From: Pedobacter montanisoli
Lineage (GTDB): Bacteria > Bacteroidota > Bacteroidia > Sphingobacteriales > Sphingobacteriaceae
DNA: 64,000 bases
Reading direction: 5' to 3'
Assembly (NCBI RefSeq): GCF_022809115.1
Contig: NZ_JALGBH010000002.1
Location: forward strand, 1-64,000
Shown here piece after piece: positions 33,922 through 43,100 of the stretch. Below the pieces are notes generated by a model. It did not search any database. It was given only the letters and a program-made list of their open reading frames with translations, and was not told the DNA's origin. The translations under genes and the position numbers were made by a program. How positions within the stretch are numbered: position 1 is the stretch's first letter; every line of letters starts with the position of its first letter.

Positions 33922-36900
33922 ATGAAGAAATATATATTAGCCCTCTTGACCCAATTGACTTTATGCCTAGCAGTCGATGCGCAGGACCACAAGAGCTATT
34001 CACAGTATAACGGGGAGGCGGTACTGTCGGCATCAGGGAGCGTTACCCTGCTGCCGGGTTTTTATGCCCCTTCGGGGAGCAGCCTTCGGGTGTACATCGG
34101 GGTACCGGCGCCCCCGCTGGCCACCGCACCCAGCAGCAGCCAGAACTACGTGCTCACCCGCACCTTCAAGGTGCCGGGGGTAAATGCCGTCAATCTTAAC
34201 GATGCCCGCACCTACGGGGAGGAGACCCATAGCATCCAGTACCTTGACGGCCTGGGCCGCCCTCTGCAGAACATTGCCATAGGCGCCAGCCCAAGCTATA
34301 AAGATATCGTAACCCCCGTGGCCTACGATGCCCTTGGGAGGGAAGCCATCAAGTACCAGCCCTATATGGAGAGCAGCGGCGATGGCAGCTACCGCGCTGC
34401 GGCCATAGCCGGCCAGCTGGGCTACTATACAGGGCAGGGCACGGGCAGCAGCATCAAGGCCACCGGCAGTCCCTTCAGTGTGACGGTATTCGAGCCCAGT
34501 CCCTTGAACCGGGTAGAAAGACAGGGCTATCCCGGAACGAGCTGGCAGCCTACCGGCAACGCAGGCACCGAGCATACAGGCAGGCTGAGCTACGGCACCA
34601 ACAACAGCGATACCAACTATGGCACCACGGGCCATGCGGTAAGGCTGTACAGAGCCAACCCGGGCACGCCCGGCTATACCCGTAACCTGGGCAGCGACGG
34701 GTACTATGGTACGGGCCAGCTGTACCTGACCATCAGCAAAGATGAGAACTGGCAGGGCAGCGATGGCAAGGCCGGTACCATTGAAGAATACAAGGACAAG
34801 GAAGGCCGGGTAGTACTCAAGCGGGCTTTCAACTACAAGGCCGGCCAGATCGAAATTCTGAGCACCTATTATGTATATGATGATTTTGGCAACCTGAGCT
34901 ACGTGCTGCCACCGGGAGCCGGTGCCGATGCAAATGTTCCTACCCAGGCCCTGCTCGATAATTACTGCTACCAGTACCGTTACGATGGCAGGAGAAGGCT
35001 GGTAGAGAAGAAACTACCCGGTAAAGGCTGGGAGTACATGGTGTACAACAAGCTGGACCAATTGGTACTGAGCCAGGACAGCAACCAGCGGGCAAAGAGC
35101 AGCCCCGAGTGGCTGTTCAGCAAATACGATGCATTCGGCAGGAACATTATGACGGGCATCCATACCAGCAGCAAAAGCCGTACAGGCCTGCAGCAGGACA
35201 TAGACGGCCAGGGCACCCTCTGGGAGGGCAGGGACAATGCCAACAGCAACGGTACGGGGACGGGCTACAGCAACCTGAGCCTTCCCACCACGGACATCGC
35301 CGTGTACCATACGCTGAACTACTATGACGATTATGACTTTTACAGCAACAGTTTTGGATTGCCAACAGGCAGCCAGGTAAGCGGTACCAGGACCAAAGGC
35401 CTTTTGACCGGGACCAGGGTAAATACCCTGGGCACGAGTATCCTGCTGCTGAGCACCCATTACTATGATGATGAGGCCAGGGTAGTGCAGACCAAGAGCC
35501 AGCACCATTTAAGCGGTACCGATGTAACCGATAACACCTACAACTTTGACGGCAGCCTGAACAGCAGTACCCGTACCCATACCAAGGGCAGCACGGTTAC
35601 CACCATAGCCACTACTTATGACTATGACCATATGGGCAGGAAGCTCAGGACCAGGCAGCAGATCAACGGCCAGTCTGAGGTCACCCTTTCTGAATATGCC
35701 TACAACGAGCTGGGGCAGCTGAAAGAGAAGAAACTGGCCGATGGCAAACAGGTCACGAGCTACGCCTACAATGAGCGTGGCTGGCTGACCAAGAGCAATA
35801 GCAGCGAGTTTAGTATGGAGCTGAAGTACGATAACGGCACCCAGCCGCAGTACAACGGCAACATCTCGGGTCAGGCCTATACCAACGGCAGCAGCAACAG
35901 CTTTGCCTACGGCTACGACAGGCTGAACAGATTGGTAACGGCAGCGGCAACGGGCATGAATGAAACCATCAGCTATGACCAGATGGGCAACATCGCGAGT
36001 CTGAACAGGGACAATGCCGGGGCGATGGCCTATAACTATGAGAACGGAGGGCTGAGCAACAGGCTGTCCTCGGTAAGCGGCCTGACAGGGACGTATGGCT
36101 ACGACGGCAACGGCAACGCGACCACCGATGGCAGAAATGGCGTAGCCCTGACCTATAACCACCTGAACCTGCCGGATACGGCAAAGAAGACAGGCTTGAA
36201 TATGGTTTACACCTATGATGCCACGGGCAAAAAACTGAAGAAGATATCTACAGGTACTAGTACCACCACTACAGATTATGTAAATGGCATCCAGTACACC
36301 AATGGAGCAATAGACTTTATTCAGACCGAGGAAGGGCGTGCACTGAACAGTGGCGGGACTTACAGTTACCAGTACAACCTTATGGACCACCTTGGAAATG
36401 TGCGTGTAAGTTTCGATATTTATGGGGACACTGTACGGATGCTGCAGCGTGATGACTACTATGCCTTTGGCAAGCGTAAGGAAGTAAAGGCAGGGGGGAC
36501 AAATAAATACCTTTACAACGGCAAGGAGCTGCAGGATGAACTGGGGCAGTACGATTACGGGGCTAGGTTCTATGACCCGGTTATCGGAAGATGGAACGTG
36601 ATAGACCCCAAAGCAGAGCTTGGTAGGAGGTTTAATCCTTACAGCTATGCGTTCAACAACCCTATAAGGTTTATTGACCCAGATGGAATGTGGCCATGGC
36701 CAAATCCTTGGAGTAGTGCGCAATCTCTATTTAATAATACTGTTGCTAAAGTCCAGTCTACTTATGCGAAAGCGGAAGCAAGTGTTAAAAGTGCCTATAA
36801 CCAGACAGCGAAAGCCGTATCAAATGCCGGAACGGCAGTTAAAAAATGGACTGTAGAAAATAAGGAAAACCTTTTAACTACGGCAAAAACGTTACAGGAT

Positions 36901-37281
36901 TTTGGAGAAAAAACAACTAATGCGGGAGCTGTTGCAGCCATTGCAGGAGCTCCTATTGCCGGTGTAGGTGCTACTCCAGGAGCAGCAATTGCAACATTTG
37001 GAGAAGCCGTCTCTTGGGTAGGAATAGGATTGGAGGTAGTAGTAGAGGGTGCGGCAGGAAGTAAAACTAACGCAGTTACAACAGCAGGAAATGAATTGAT
37101 ATACGGAACTGTAGGAAAAATAGGTTCTAAAGCTGTGGATCAGGCAATTCCTATAAATATACCCGGTCTTTCAGGTGAAATTAAAGAAGCAACTAAACAA
37201 ACTATGGGTATCTTTGAAAGATTACTTAAAAAAGAAACGGATAAAACGGTAGAAAAATTAAAAGAAACAGATAAAAAATAA
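33922..37281 (+). CDS. RHS repeat-associated core protein with a variable C-terminal tip (candidate polymorphic toxin)
   Basis: 1119 aa. The order is a signal peptide (1-20, VDAQ), a short beta-module with SVTLLPGFYAPSGSSLRVYI that resembles the 3-coathanger stack, a DUF6443-like region (about 65-150, HSIQYLDGLGRPLQNIA), YD/RHS repeats to about residue 820, then the RHS core (YLYNGKELQDELGQYDYGA, RFYDPVIGRWNVIDP, NPYSYAFNNPIRF) ending at DPDG (919-922). The last 197 residues form the tip: amphipathic helices, then a Gly/Ala-rich hydrophobic stretch (about 990-1045), then a lysine-rich end. The core is strongly GC-rich (about 55-60% by eye) while the tip returns to AT-rich. No nuclease or deaminase motif is visible. 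A membrane-acting toxin is inference. Confidence 0.9.
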   Translation: MKKYILALLTQLTLCLAVDAQDHKSYSQYNGEAVLSASGSVTLLPGFYAPSGSSLRVYIGVPAPPLATAPSSSQNYVLTRTFKVPGVNAVNLNDARTYGEETHSIQYLDGLGRPLQNIAIGASPSYKDIVTPVAYDALGREAIKYQPYMESSGDGSYRAAAIAGQLGYYTGQGTGSSIKATGSPFSVTVFEPSPLNRVERQGYPGTSWQPTGNAGTEHTGRLSYGTNNSDTNYGTTGHAVRLYRANPGTPGYTRNLGSDGYYGTGQLYLTISKDENWQGSDGKAGTIEEYKDKEGRVVLKRAFNYKAGQIEILSTYYVYDDFGNLSYVLPPGAGADANVPTQALLDNYCYQYRYDGRRRLVEKKLPGKGWEYMVYNKLDQLVLSQDSNQRAKSSPEWLFSKYDAFGRNIMTGIHTSSKSRTGLQQDIDGQGTLWEGRDNANSNGTGTGYSNLSLPTTDIAVYHTLNYYDDYDFYSNSFGLPTGSQVSGTRTKGLLTGTRVNTLGTSILLLSTHYYDDEARVVQTKSQHHLSGTDVTDNTYNFDGSLNSSTRTHTKGSTVTTIATTYDYDHMGRKLRTRQQINGQSEVTLSEYAYNELGQLKEKKLADGKQVTSYAYNERGWLTKSNSSEFSMELKYDNGTQPQYNGNISGQAYTNGSSNSFAYGYDRLNRLVTAAATGMNETISYDQMGNIASLNRDNAGAMAYNYENGGLSNRLSSVSGLTGTYGYDGNGNATTDGRNGVALTYNHLNLPDTAKKTGLNMVYTYDATGKKLKKISTGTSTTTTDYVNGIQYTNGAIDFIQTEEGRALNSGGTYSYQYNLMDHLGNVRVSFDIYGDTVRMLQRDDYYAFGKRKEVKAGGTNKYLYNGKELQDELGQYDYGARFYDPVIGRWNVIDPKAELGRRFNPYSYAFNNPIRFIDPDGMWPWPNPWSSAQSLFNNTVAKVQSTYAKAEASVKSAYNQTAKAVSNAGTAVKKWTVENKENLLTTAKTLQDFGEKTTNAGAVAAIAGAPIAGVGATPGAAIATFGEAVSWVGIGLEVVVEGAAGSKTNAVTTAGNELIYGTVGKIGSKAVDQAIPINIPGLSGEIKEATKQTMGIFERLLKKETDKTVEKLKETDKK

Positions 37282-37494
37282 ATGGACATTAAATTGTTTT
37301 TTGAAGGAATAGGGTGTTTGTTAATTGCATATTTAACTTATCGTTTTATGCTTAAAGGGAGGAGACCATCCTCTAAAGAAACTAACTGGAATGGGATGAC
37401 AGGTTCAAATTATGTTAGCTTATGGGGTGGGGTTATAGTATTTGCTATCTTAGGCATAATATTCTTACTGCAATCTTTACCGTCACATATTTGA
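37282..37494 (+). CDS. Small two-helix membrane protein, candidate immunity protein
   Basis: A 70-aa protein that starts on the base after the RHS stop codon. It has two hydrophobic helices (about 5-23 and 47-66) joined by a basic polar loop (LKGRRPSSKETNWNGMTGSN). I do not recognise a family. Position directly after an RHS tip is the usual place for the cognate immunity gene, and a membrane protein would suit a membrane-targeting toxin. Both points are inference. Codon use and AT content match the tip rather than the GC-rich core. Confidence 0.65.
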   Translation: MDIKLFFEGIGCLLIAYLTYRFMLKGRRPSSKETNWNGMTGSNYVSLWGGVIVFAILGIIFLLQSLPSHI

Positions 37495-37505
37495 TTAAAG
37501 CTATT

Positions 37506-37682
37506 ATGAACGTTGGATTAATAATTAAGTTGTTATCATCTATAGGATTTTTGTTGATTGGGATTATGGCTAGGTTTTCAATTAATGATGGATGGGTACC
37601 AATAAAAAAATACTGGAAATACTTTGTGATTGTTGGTACTCTCTCTTTGAGCTATGCTATATACAAATACTTTATAAGATAA
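37506..37682 (+). CDS. Second small membrane protein downstream of the RHS tip
   Basis: A 58-aa ORF beginning MNVGLIIKLLSS with two hydrophobic helices (about 3-22 and 38-55) around a short loop (RFSINDGWVPIKKYW). It lies 11 bases after the 70-aa gene. An in-frame ATG at 37422 would extend it into the preceding gene and is less likely. It may be a second immunity protein, or a leftover from an earlier tip/immunity set. It is unrecognised and too short for firm assignment. Confidence 0.5.
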   Translation: MNVGLIIKLLSSIGFLLIGIMARFSINDGWVPIKKYWKYFVIVGTLSLSYAIYKYFIR

Positions 37683-37768
37683 AATTAAAGATTGTTAGAT
37701 TTTGCTACTCATTATATTTTGTAGAATCATTTTGGTTAAAGAATAGCCATCTTAACAAAGAAATAAGA

Positions 37769-37933
37769 ATGAATGAAAACTTAAGGATTTTATTGATTAT
37801 TGAAACTACTTTATTATTATTTATTTCGACCTGTTATACTACTTTTAATTGGAAAATATATAGTTATAAAAACAAAAAAGCCCCGAATTCGGGGCTTTTA
37901 TATTATTCTTCGCTTAAGAAGGGATATCTGTAA
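37769..37933 (+). CDS. Doubtful 54-aa ORF at the end of the RHS locus
   Basis: Starts MNENLRILLIIETTLLLFIST with one hydrophobic helix. The ORF runs through the terminator hairpin at 37875-37900 and into the 3' end of pruA on the other strand, so its last ~20 residues would be an accident of read-through. It may be a decayed immunity-gene remnant. I list it only because its N-terminal half resembles the two preceding small membrane proteins in character. Confidence 0.2.
   Translation: MNENLRILLIIETTLLLFISTCYTTFNWKIYSYKNKKAPNSGLLYYSSLKKGYL
37875..37900 (-). terminator. Bidirectional terminator between the RHS locus and pruA
   Basis: A perfect GCCCCGAATTCGGGGC palindrome with A-run and T-run flanks, 3 bases from the pruA stop. 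The layout is like that of the terminator at 27901. Confidence 0.85.
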
Positions 37934-39537
37934 TCTTTTGGAGGGTTAAATGTTTCTTTGATTGTGCGAGGAGAAACCCAGCGCAATAAATTGATCATAG
38001 AACCCGCTTTATCATTGGTACCGCTGCCTCTTGCTCCGCCAAATGGCTGTTGACCAACAACAGCTCCGGTACATTTATCGTTTACATAGAAATTACCAGC
38101 CGCATTTCTTAATGCCTGAGTAGCCTGTGCAATCACATATCTGTCCTGAGCAATAATTGCTCCTGTTAAAGCATAAATAGATGTGGTATCAATGATATCT
38201 AAAATTTGATCGAAATCTTTGTCATCATATACATATACGGTAAGTACGGGGCCAAAAAGTTCCTCGCACATGGTCGTATATTTAGGATCATTAACCACTA
38301 AAACAGTAGGTTCAATGAAATAACCTTTAGATTTATCGTAATTACCTCCGGCAATGATTTCAACACCGCTGTCTTTCTTAGCAGCATCTATATATTTTGC
38401 CAGGTTATTGAATGATTTCTCATCGATAACTGCATTGATGAAGTTGCTGAAATCTTCAGTCGGTCCCATTTTCAATGAAGCAAGATCACTGACCATCAGC
38501 TCTTTTAACTGCGGCCAGATGCTTTTTGCAATGTAAACCCTTGAAGCAGCAGAGCATTTTTGTCCTTGGTATTCAAAAGCACCTCTTACAATTGCCGTAT
38601 TGGCGGCTTCTATATCAGCAGAACCATGAACTAAAATGAAATCCTTTCCACCCGTTTCGCCTACAATGCGAGGATAGGTTTTGTATTTATGGATGTTGTT
38701 ACCAATGGTTTTCCAAATATCCTGGAACACACCAGTTGATCCGGTAAAGTGAATACCGGCAAAATCGGCATGGTTAAAGATTACATCACCGGCATCAGGG
38801 CCAGAAACAAAGATCAGGTTGATTACGCCATCAGGAAGTCCTGCTTCGCGGAAGATTTCCATTAATACATTGGCAGCATAGATTTGAGTATTTGCGGGTT
38901 TCCAAACCACTACGTTGCCCATCATTGCCACACATGAAGGTAAATTACCTGCAATAGCGGTAAAGTTAAATGGTGTTAGCGCAAATACAAATCCTTCTAA
39001 AGGGCGTTGCTCTACACGATTCCAACTGCCATTAGGCGATACAGGAGGTTGTTGTTTGTAGATTTCGGCCATGTAACTTACGTTAAAACGTAAGAAATCT
39101 ATAATCTCGCAGGCAGAGTCAATCTCAGCCTGATAAGCGTTTTTACTTTGCCCCAACATTGTGGCGGCATTTAATTTATATCTGTAAGGTCCAGCAATCA
39201 GATCAGCAGCTTTTAAGAAAATGGCTGCTCTTTGCTCCCAAGCTAGGTTTTCCCAGTCAGCTTTAGCGGCAAGGGCGGCATCAATGGCTTGCTCAACATG
39301 TTTTTTGGTTCCTTTGCTGTAAGTAGCCAATAAATGTTGATGATCATGTGGAGGGTTAACTTTTCCTTTGTCTTCGGTAAAAACCTCTTTACCGTTAATA
39401 TACATAGGTATGTCTAAAACTTTAGAACGGGCATCAGCCAAAGCTTCTTTAAGCAGCTTTCTTTCTTGAGAACCCGGAGCGTAATTGTAAACAGGTTCAT
39501 TTACCGGAGCCGGTACATTAAAAAATCCTTTTAACAT
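37903..39537 (-). CDS. pruA: L-glutamate gamma-semialdehyde dehydrogenase (1-pyrroline-5-carboxylate dehydrogenase)
   Basis: Oxidises glutamate semialdehyde, formed from pyrroline-5-carboxylate, to glutamate with NAD in proline catabolism. The 544-aa length and N-terminal FFNVPAPVNEPVYNYAPGS match the PruA-type aldehyde dehydrogenases. The active-site regions are present: ALTPFNFTAIAGNLPSCVA (NAD-binding), GETGGKDFILVH with the catalytic Glu, and FEYQGQKCSAASRVYI with the nucleophilic Cys. The C-terminal QQPFGGARGSGTNDKAGS is typical. It has its own TATATTTG element and a terminator. No proline dehydrogenase gene is adjacent. Confidence 0.95.
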   Translation of the reverse strand: MLKGFFNVPAPVNEPVYNYAPGSQERKLLKEALADARSKVLDIPMYINGKEVFTEDKGKVNPPHDHQHLLATYSKGTKKHVEQAIDAALAAKADWENLAWEQRAAIFLKAADLIAGPYRYKLNAATMLGQSKNAYQAEIDSACEIIDFLRFNVSYMAEIYKQQPPVSPNGSWNRVEQRPLEGFVFALTPFNFTAIAGNLPSCVAMMGNVVVWKPANTQIYAANVLMEIFREAGLPDGVINLIFVSGPDAGDVIFNHADFAGIHFTGSTGVFQDIWKTIGNNIHKYKTYPRIVGETGGKDFILVHGSADIEAANTAIVRGAFEYQGQKCSAASRVYIAKSIWPQLKELMVSDLASLKMGPTEDFSNFINAVIDEKSFNNLAKYIDAAKKDSGVEIIAGGNYDKSKGYFIEPTVLVVNDPKYTTMCEELFGPVLTVYVYDDKDFDQILDIIDTTSIYALTGAIIAQDRYVIAQATQALRNAAGNFYVNDKCTGAVVGQQPFGGARGSGTNDKAGSMINLLRWVSPRTIKETFNPPKDYRYPFLSEE

Positions 39538-39560
39538 GCGTGAAATAAGTAGTTAATGTA

Positions 39561-39568
39561 CAAATATA
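39561..39568 (-). promoter_or_regulatory. TAnnTTTG promoter element for pruA
   Basis: TATATTTG on the minus strand, 23 bases before the pruA ATG. Confidence 0.5.
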
Positions 39569-39871
39569 GCTTTTTATGAAGTAAAAAGTCTGATGAGTAT
39601 GTAAAAGTAAACTGAAATGATAATTAACGATAAATACTGGTTAATTACAGTTAGTTTTTCCTTTGTATTAAGTTGTGGATCATTTTGTTTGTAAATAGCA
39701 CAACCTCGGTCAATTTATCATCTTTTAAAAAGATCAATTATTAATTTTTCTTCCGGTTTATGGCATAGGGAGTACTTACAGGGCCTAAAACTTAAATGTT
39801 TATGATGTCTTGAAAAAAAAGTAGGTTAAGTTGTTTATTTTTAAATAGTTAATTCTTACCTTTAAACAAAA

Positions 39872-39879
39872 TAGTTTTG
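39872..39879 (+). promoter_or_regulatory. TAnnTTTG element ahead of the 33-codon ORF
   Basis: TAGTTTTG, ending 18 bases before the ATG at 39898. The same element and spacing occur at several real genes in the window. Confidence 0.4.
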
Positions 39880-39897
39880 CCTTTAAAATAAGGTTCC

Positions 39898-39999
39898 ATG
39901 AAAGAAAATCTACAAAAAGCGCTACCTATGCTATTTGTTGTTTTAATGCTCTTTTTAACTGCGATACAATTCCAGGGGAATTACCATTTATACGGTTAG
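39898..39999 (+). CDS. Putative 33-aa single-helix membrane peptide
   Basis: A short ORF translating as MKENLQKALPMLFVVLMLFL, then TAIQFQGNYHLYG. It has a basic N-terminus, one strongly hydrophobic helix (about 9-23) and a short polar tail. Its promoter-like element, start spacing and clean hydrophobic helix make it better than a chance ORF, but nothing shows that it is expressed. It could also be a regulatory leader for the following gene, which begins 146 bases later. Confidence 0.35.
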   Translation: MKENLQKALPMLFVVLMLFLTAIQFQGNYHLYG

Positions 40000-40145
40000 T
40001 GCCTGGTAAAATAACTACCTGAACGGCCAGGCCAAATCATCGTTATGCTTGATGGCATTTGCTATCTTTTTTCCTATTCCTTATGGCCTGTAATTTAATT
40101 TTTAACACTAAAAAATCAATCCAATCACCAATAAACTGAAATAAT

Positions 40146-43100
40146 ATGAAAAAACTTTACTTAAAAAAATGTTGTTTTTTACTTGCATTGCTGTTGCTCT
40201 GCTCTTTTGGCATAAGGGCACAGATTTATGTATCGCCATCAGGAAATGATGGAAATGATGGGAAAACCCTAGCCACGGCTAAAGCATCTTTGTCTGCTGC
40301 CATAACAGCTATAGTGGATCCATCAATAACATTGAAATATATTAAGCTGTCTGCAGGTACTTACACAACATCTGGTGTTTCTATTCCTTCGGGAGTAAGG
40401 TTGGTAGGTGAATGTGCCAGTTTAACGACTCTGGAAACTTCGGGAAATATTCAATTGCAATCAAATAGTGCCTTGAGCGGTGTTACCGTTACCAGGCCTG
40501 GTATAAGTAACTCAATATCTGTTTCAACTTATAGTGGGAGCAATAATATTTCTATTACTCAATGTAAATTTATTGGAAATCGTACGGCTATCTATTTACA
40601 AGGTAGCAATCACGTAATCAGTGACAACGAATTTGAAAATAACAGGACGGGGCTCGTTATAGATCCTTCGGGTAGTCCATCAGTAACTGGTCTTAAAATT
40701 GAGCGTAATAAATTTTTCAGGAACAGAAGTTACGGGTTTATATTTTTGGGGTCGTCAGATAATGCGGCTATAACTGAACAAGTAACGGCAAATATTGCTT
40801 ATAACGATTTTATTGGGAATCTTGCTGGCGGTTTCGAGCTAAACTCATCAAACCCTACAACTGCAATTACTCTTCAGGGTAATTATTTTGATGAAACAAA
40901 TAATACCATTCGCAATGGCCGTACCAATGGTGGGTTTACGGTAGATGATCATAACATAAACAGTGATTATGATAACGATAAATATCACTTTACAGATAAT
41001 AGTAGTACTGGTTATCCTAATGCTGTTTCAGGAGATGCAACTGCTAAAATTACAACAATAGGAGTTTTAAATGCTGCCACTGCTAACATAAGTGGGCCAG
41101 CATTATGCAGAGCAATTAGCTCATCCTCTCCATCTTTTACGGGCTATATCACCATTCAAGATGCAATAGACAATTCAGGTGCAGCAAATACAATAAATGT
41201 TTCGGCGGGTAATTATTTTGAAGATGTTGTGGTAAATAAACAGGGGCTTAAACTTATAGGGGCAAATGAACAGACTACAAAAATTATTGGTATCAAAGGA
41301 AATTCTTCCGCAACTACATTGTCTATTGCTGCCGATGGGGCTATAGTAGAAGGTTTTACCATTACAAGAGAAGGAAATAACATAACAGATTGGAATGATA
41401 GCTATGGAGTTCTGAATAAACAAGGAGTCTCTATGGATGCCAACAATACTACCGCCAGAAAATTGCTTATTACAGGTAACAGAAATGGGATGTATATTAA
41501 CGGACGTCAAAATGTACTGGTAGAATATTGTGATATAAGCAATAACCGTACAGGTGTACAGGTTGCAAACAATATATCTGGAACTATTATCAGAAACAAT
41601 AATATAACCAATAACTGGACAATGGGATTCTTATTTAATGATCCTTCTAGTCCTCCCAATCCTCCAGTAACAGCACAAGCTACGGCAGCAGATATTGTTA
41701 AAAATAATATCACAGATAATTGGTACTCGCAAGTAGAGTTCAGGGGAGATAATATTAATGTACTTAATTTTGGTGCAAATAATTTAGGTCAGACTCCAGG
41801 AGTGGCACCTTCAGTTTCTACAAATCCTTCGGGCGAACCGGGTTATGCTGCACAAATTCCTGTTGCTTTTGGTGGATCAGCTACTGCACCTGGTAGTTCC
41901 TACATGATTTGCGGAGCTCATTCAGACAGAATAGACTATTCAGCTGATTTGGAAAATTACACAGATACGGATCCGGTAATAGGTTACCAGCCTAATGATA
42001 CTAAGGTTTGGGTTTTTGAGAGAGGCCCTTTGGCTACATTGTCACCACGACTTTCATCAGCAGCTAAAATTGTAAACCCTGGAGGAACTATTTTATTAAA
42101 AGATGCCGCCATAAATTCGGGAGGAGATATTCCAGTAAATGCAACGCTTGATGCAGATAATGCTACAATTGTTGTGAATGGAAATTTAAAACTGAACGGA
42201 AATAACACGATGTTAACCCTTGCAAAACCAGCTACTTTTAATGGTACTATAGAATTTGCGGGCAGTAACATTAAATCAACAGCAACCAATACTTTAACTG
42301 CATCTAATTCTATTGTTAGTGGCGCAGGTTATGTTGATGGTCCCTTAAAATTGACAGGTGCTGTTGCTATTTACGATATGCCTTTAGGAAAAGGAGGTGT
42401 ACAGACTTTAATTTCGTTTAATAACCCTACAGCTGCCATAACTGCCGAGTATTTTAATACAGATGCAGGTAATACCTCAACTATTGCGGCAGGATCTTCG
42501 CTTACAGCTGTAAGTAATAAAGAATATTGGGATGTAAGCAGTACAGGTACAGTAGGGAGTGTCTCGTTAACTACTTTCGATAAAAGCGGTAGTGGCATTT
42601 CGGGTACCTTAATTACAGAAGTGGCATTTTATGGTGGTACAGAGTGGGTTAGCTATGGCGGAACTTCACAAACTGCTTCAGGTAATAAGTTTAGTGTAAC
42701 TTCTGATTTAAACCCTATTAATACCATCTCTGGTAAATTTACTTTTGGAACAGGAACTACTCTTCCGGTAGACCTTGTTGCTTTTGAAGCAACTCGTGCG
42801 AATAACGGAGCTTTAATTACCTGGGAAACGGTGGCTGAAAGCCAGAATAAAGAGTTTGTGATTACAAAAAGCTTTGATGGTAAGAAATTCTTTGAACTGA
42901 AAAGACTGGATGCCAAAGGTGCAGGAAAATATAGTTATACCGATTTAACTTTCTTAAATTCTGCTTATTATAGATTAACACAGATAGATGCAGATGGAAA
43001 ACCTACCACTTACGATAAGTTAACAAGATTTGTAAAAGGATTGAATGATGGTGTAAGCGTAACCGCTTATCCAAATCCTACTACATCAAAGCTTTTTGTA

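Larger units (their letters stand above)
39538..40145. other. Intergenic region between pruA and the beta-helix protein
   Basis: A 608-base AT-rich gap. It holds the pruA promoter element, a TAnnTTTG element at 39872 and the 33-codon ORF at 39898-39999. I see nothing else convincing between 39570 and 39870, nor between 40000 and 40145, apart from the leader of the beta-helix gene. Confidence 0.5.

Noticed and set aside
35509..36723. A 404-codon open frame on the minus strand inside the RHS gene, and others at 34033-34635 and 35014-35508
   Set aside because: They are shadows of the GC-rich RHS core. Their composition follows the antisense of RHS repeats, they have no promoter and they show no recognisable domain.
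29348..39537. The RHS region as an integrated mobile element
   Set aside because: I found no integrase, transposase, tRNA end or flanking direct repeats. The composition change is confined to parts of the RHS genes.
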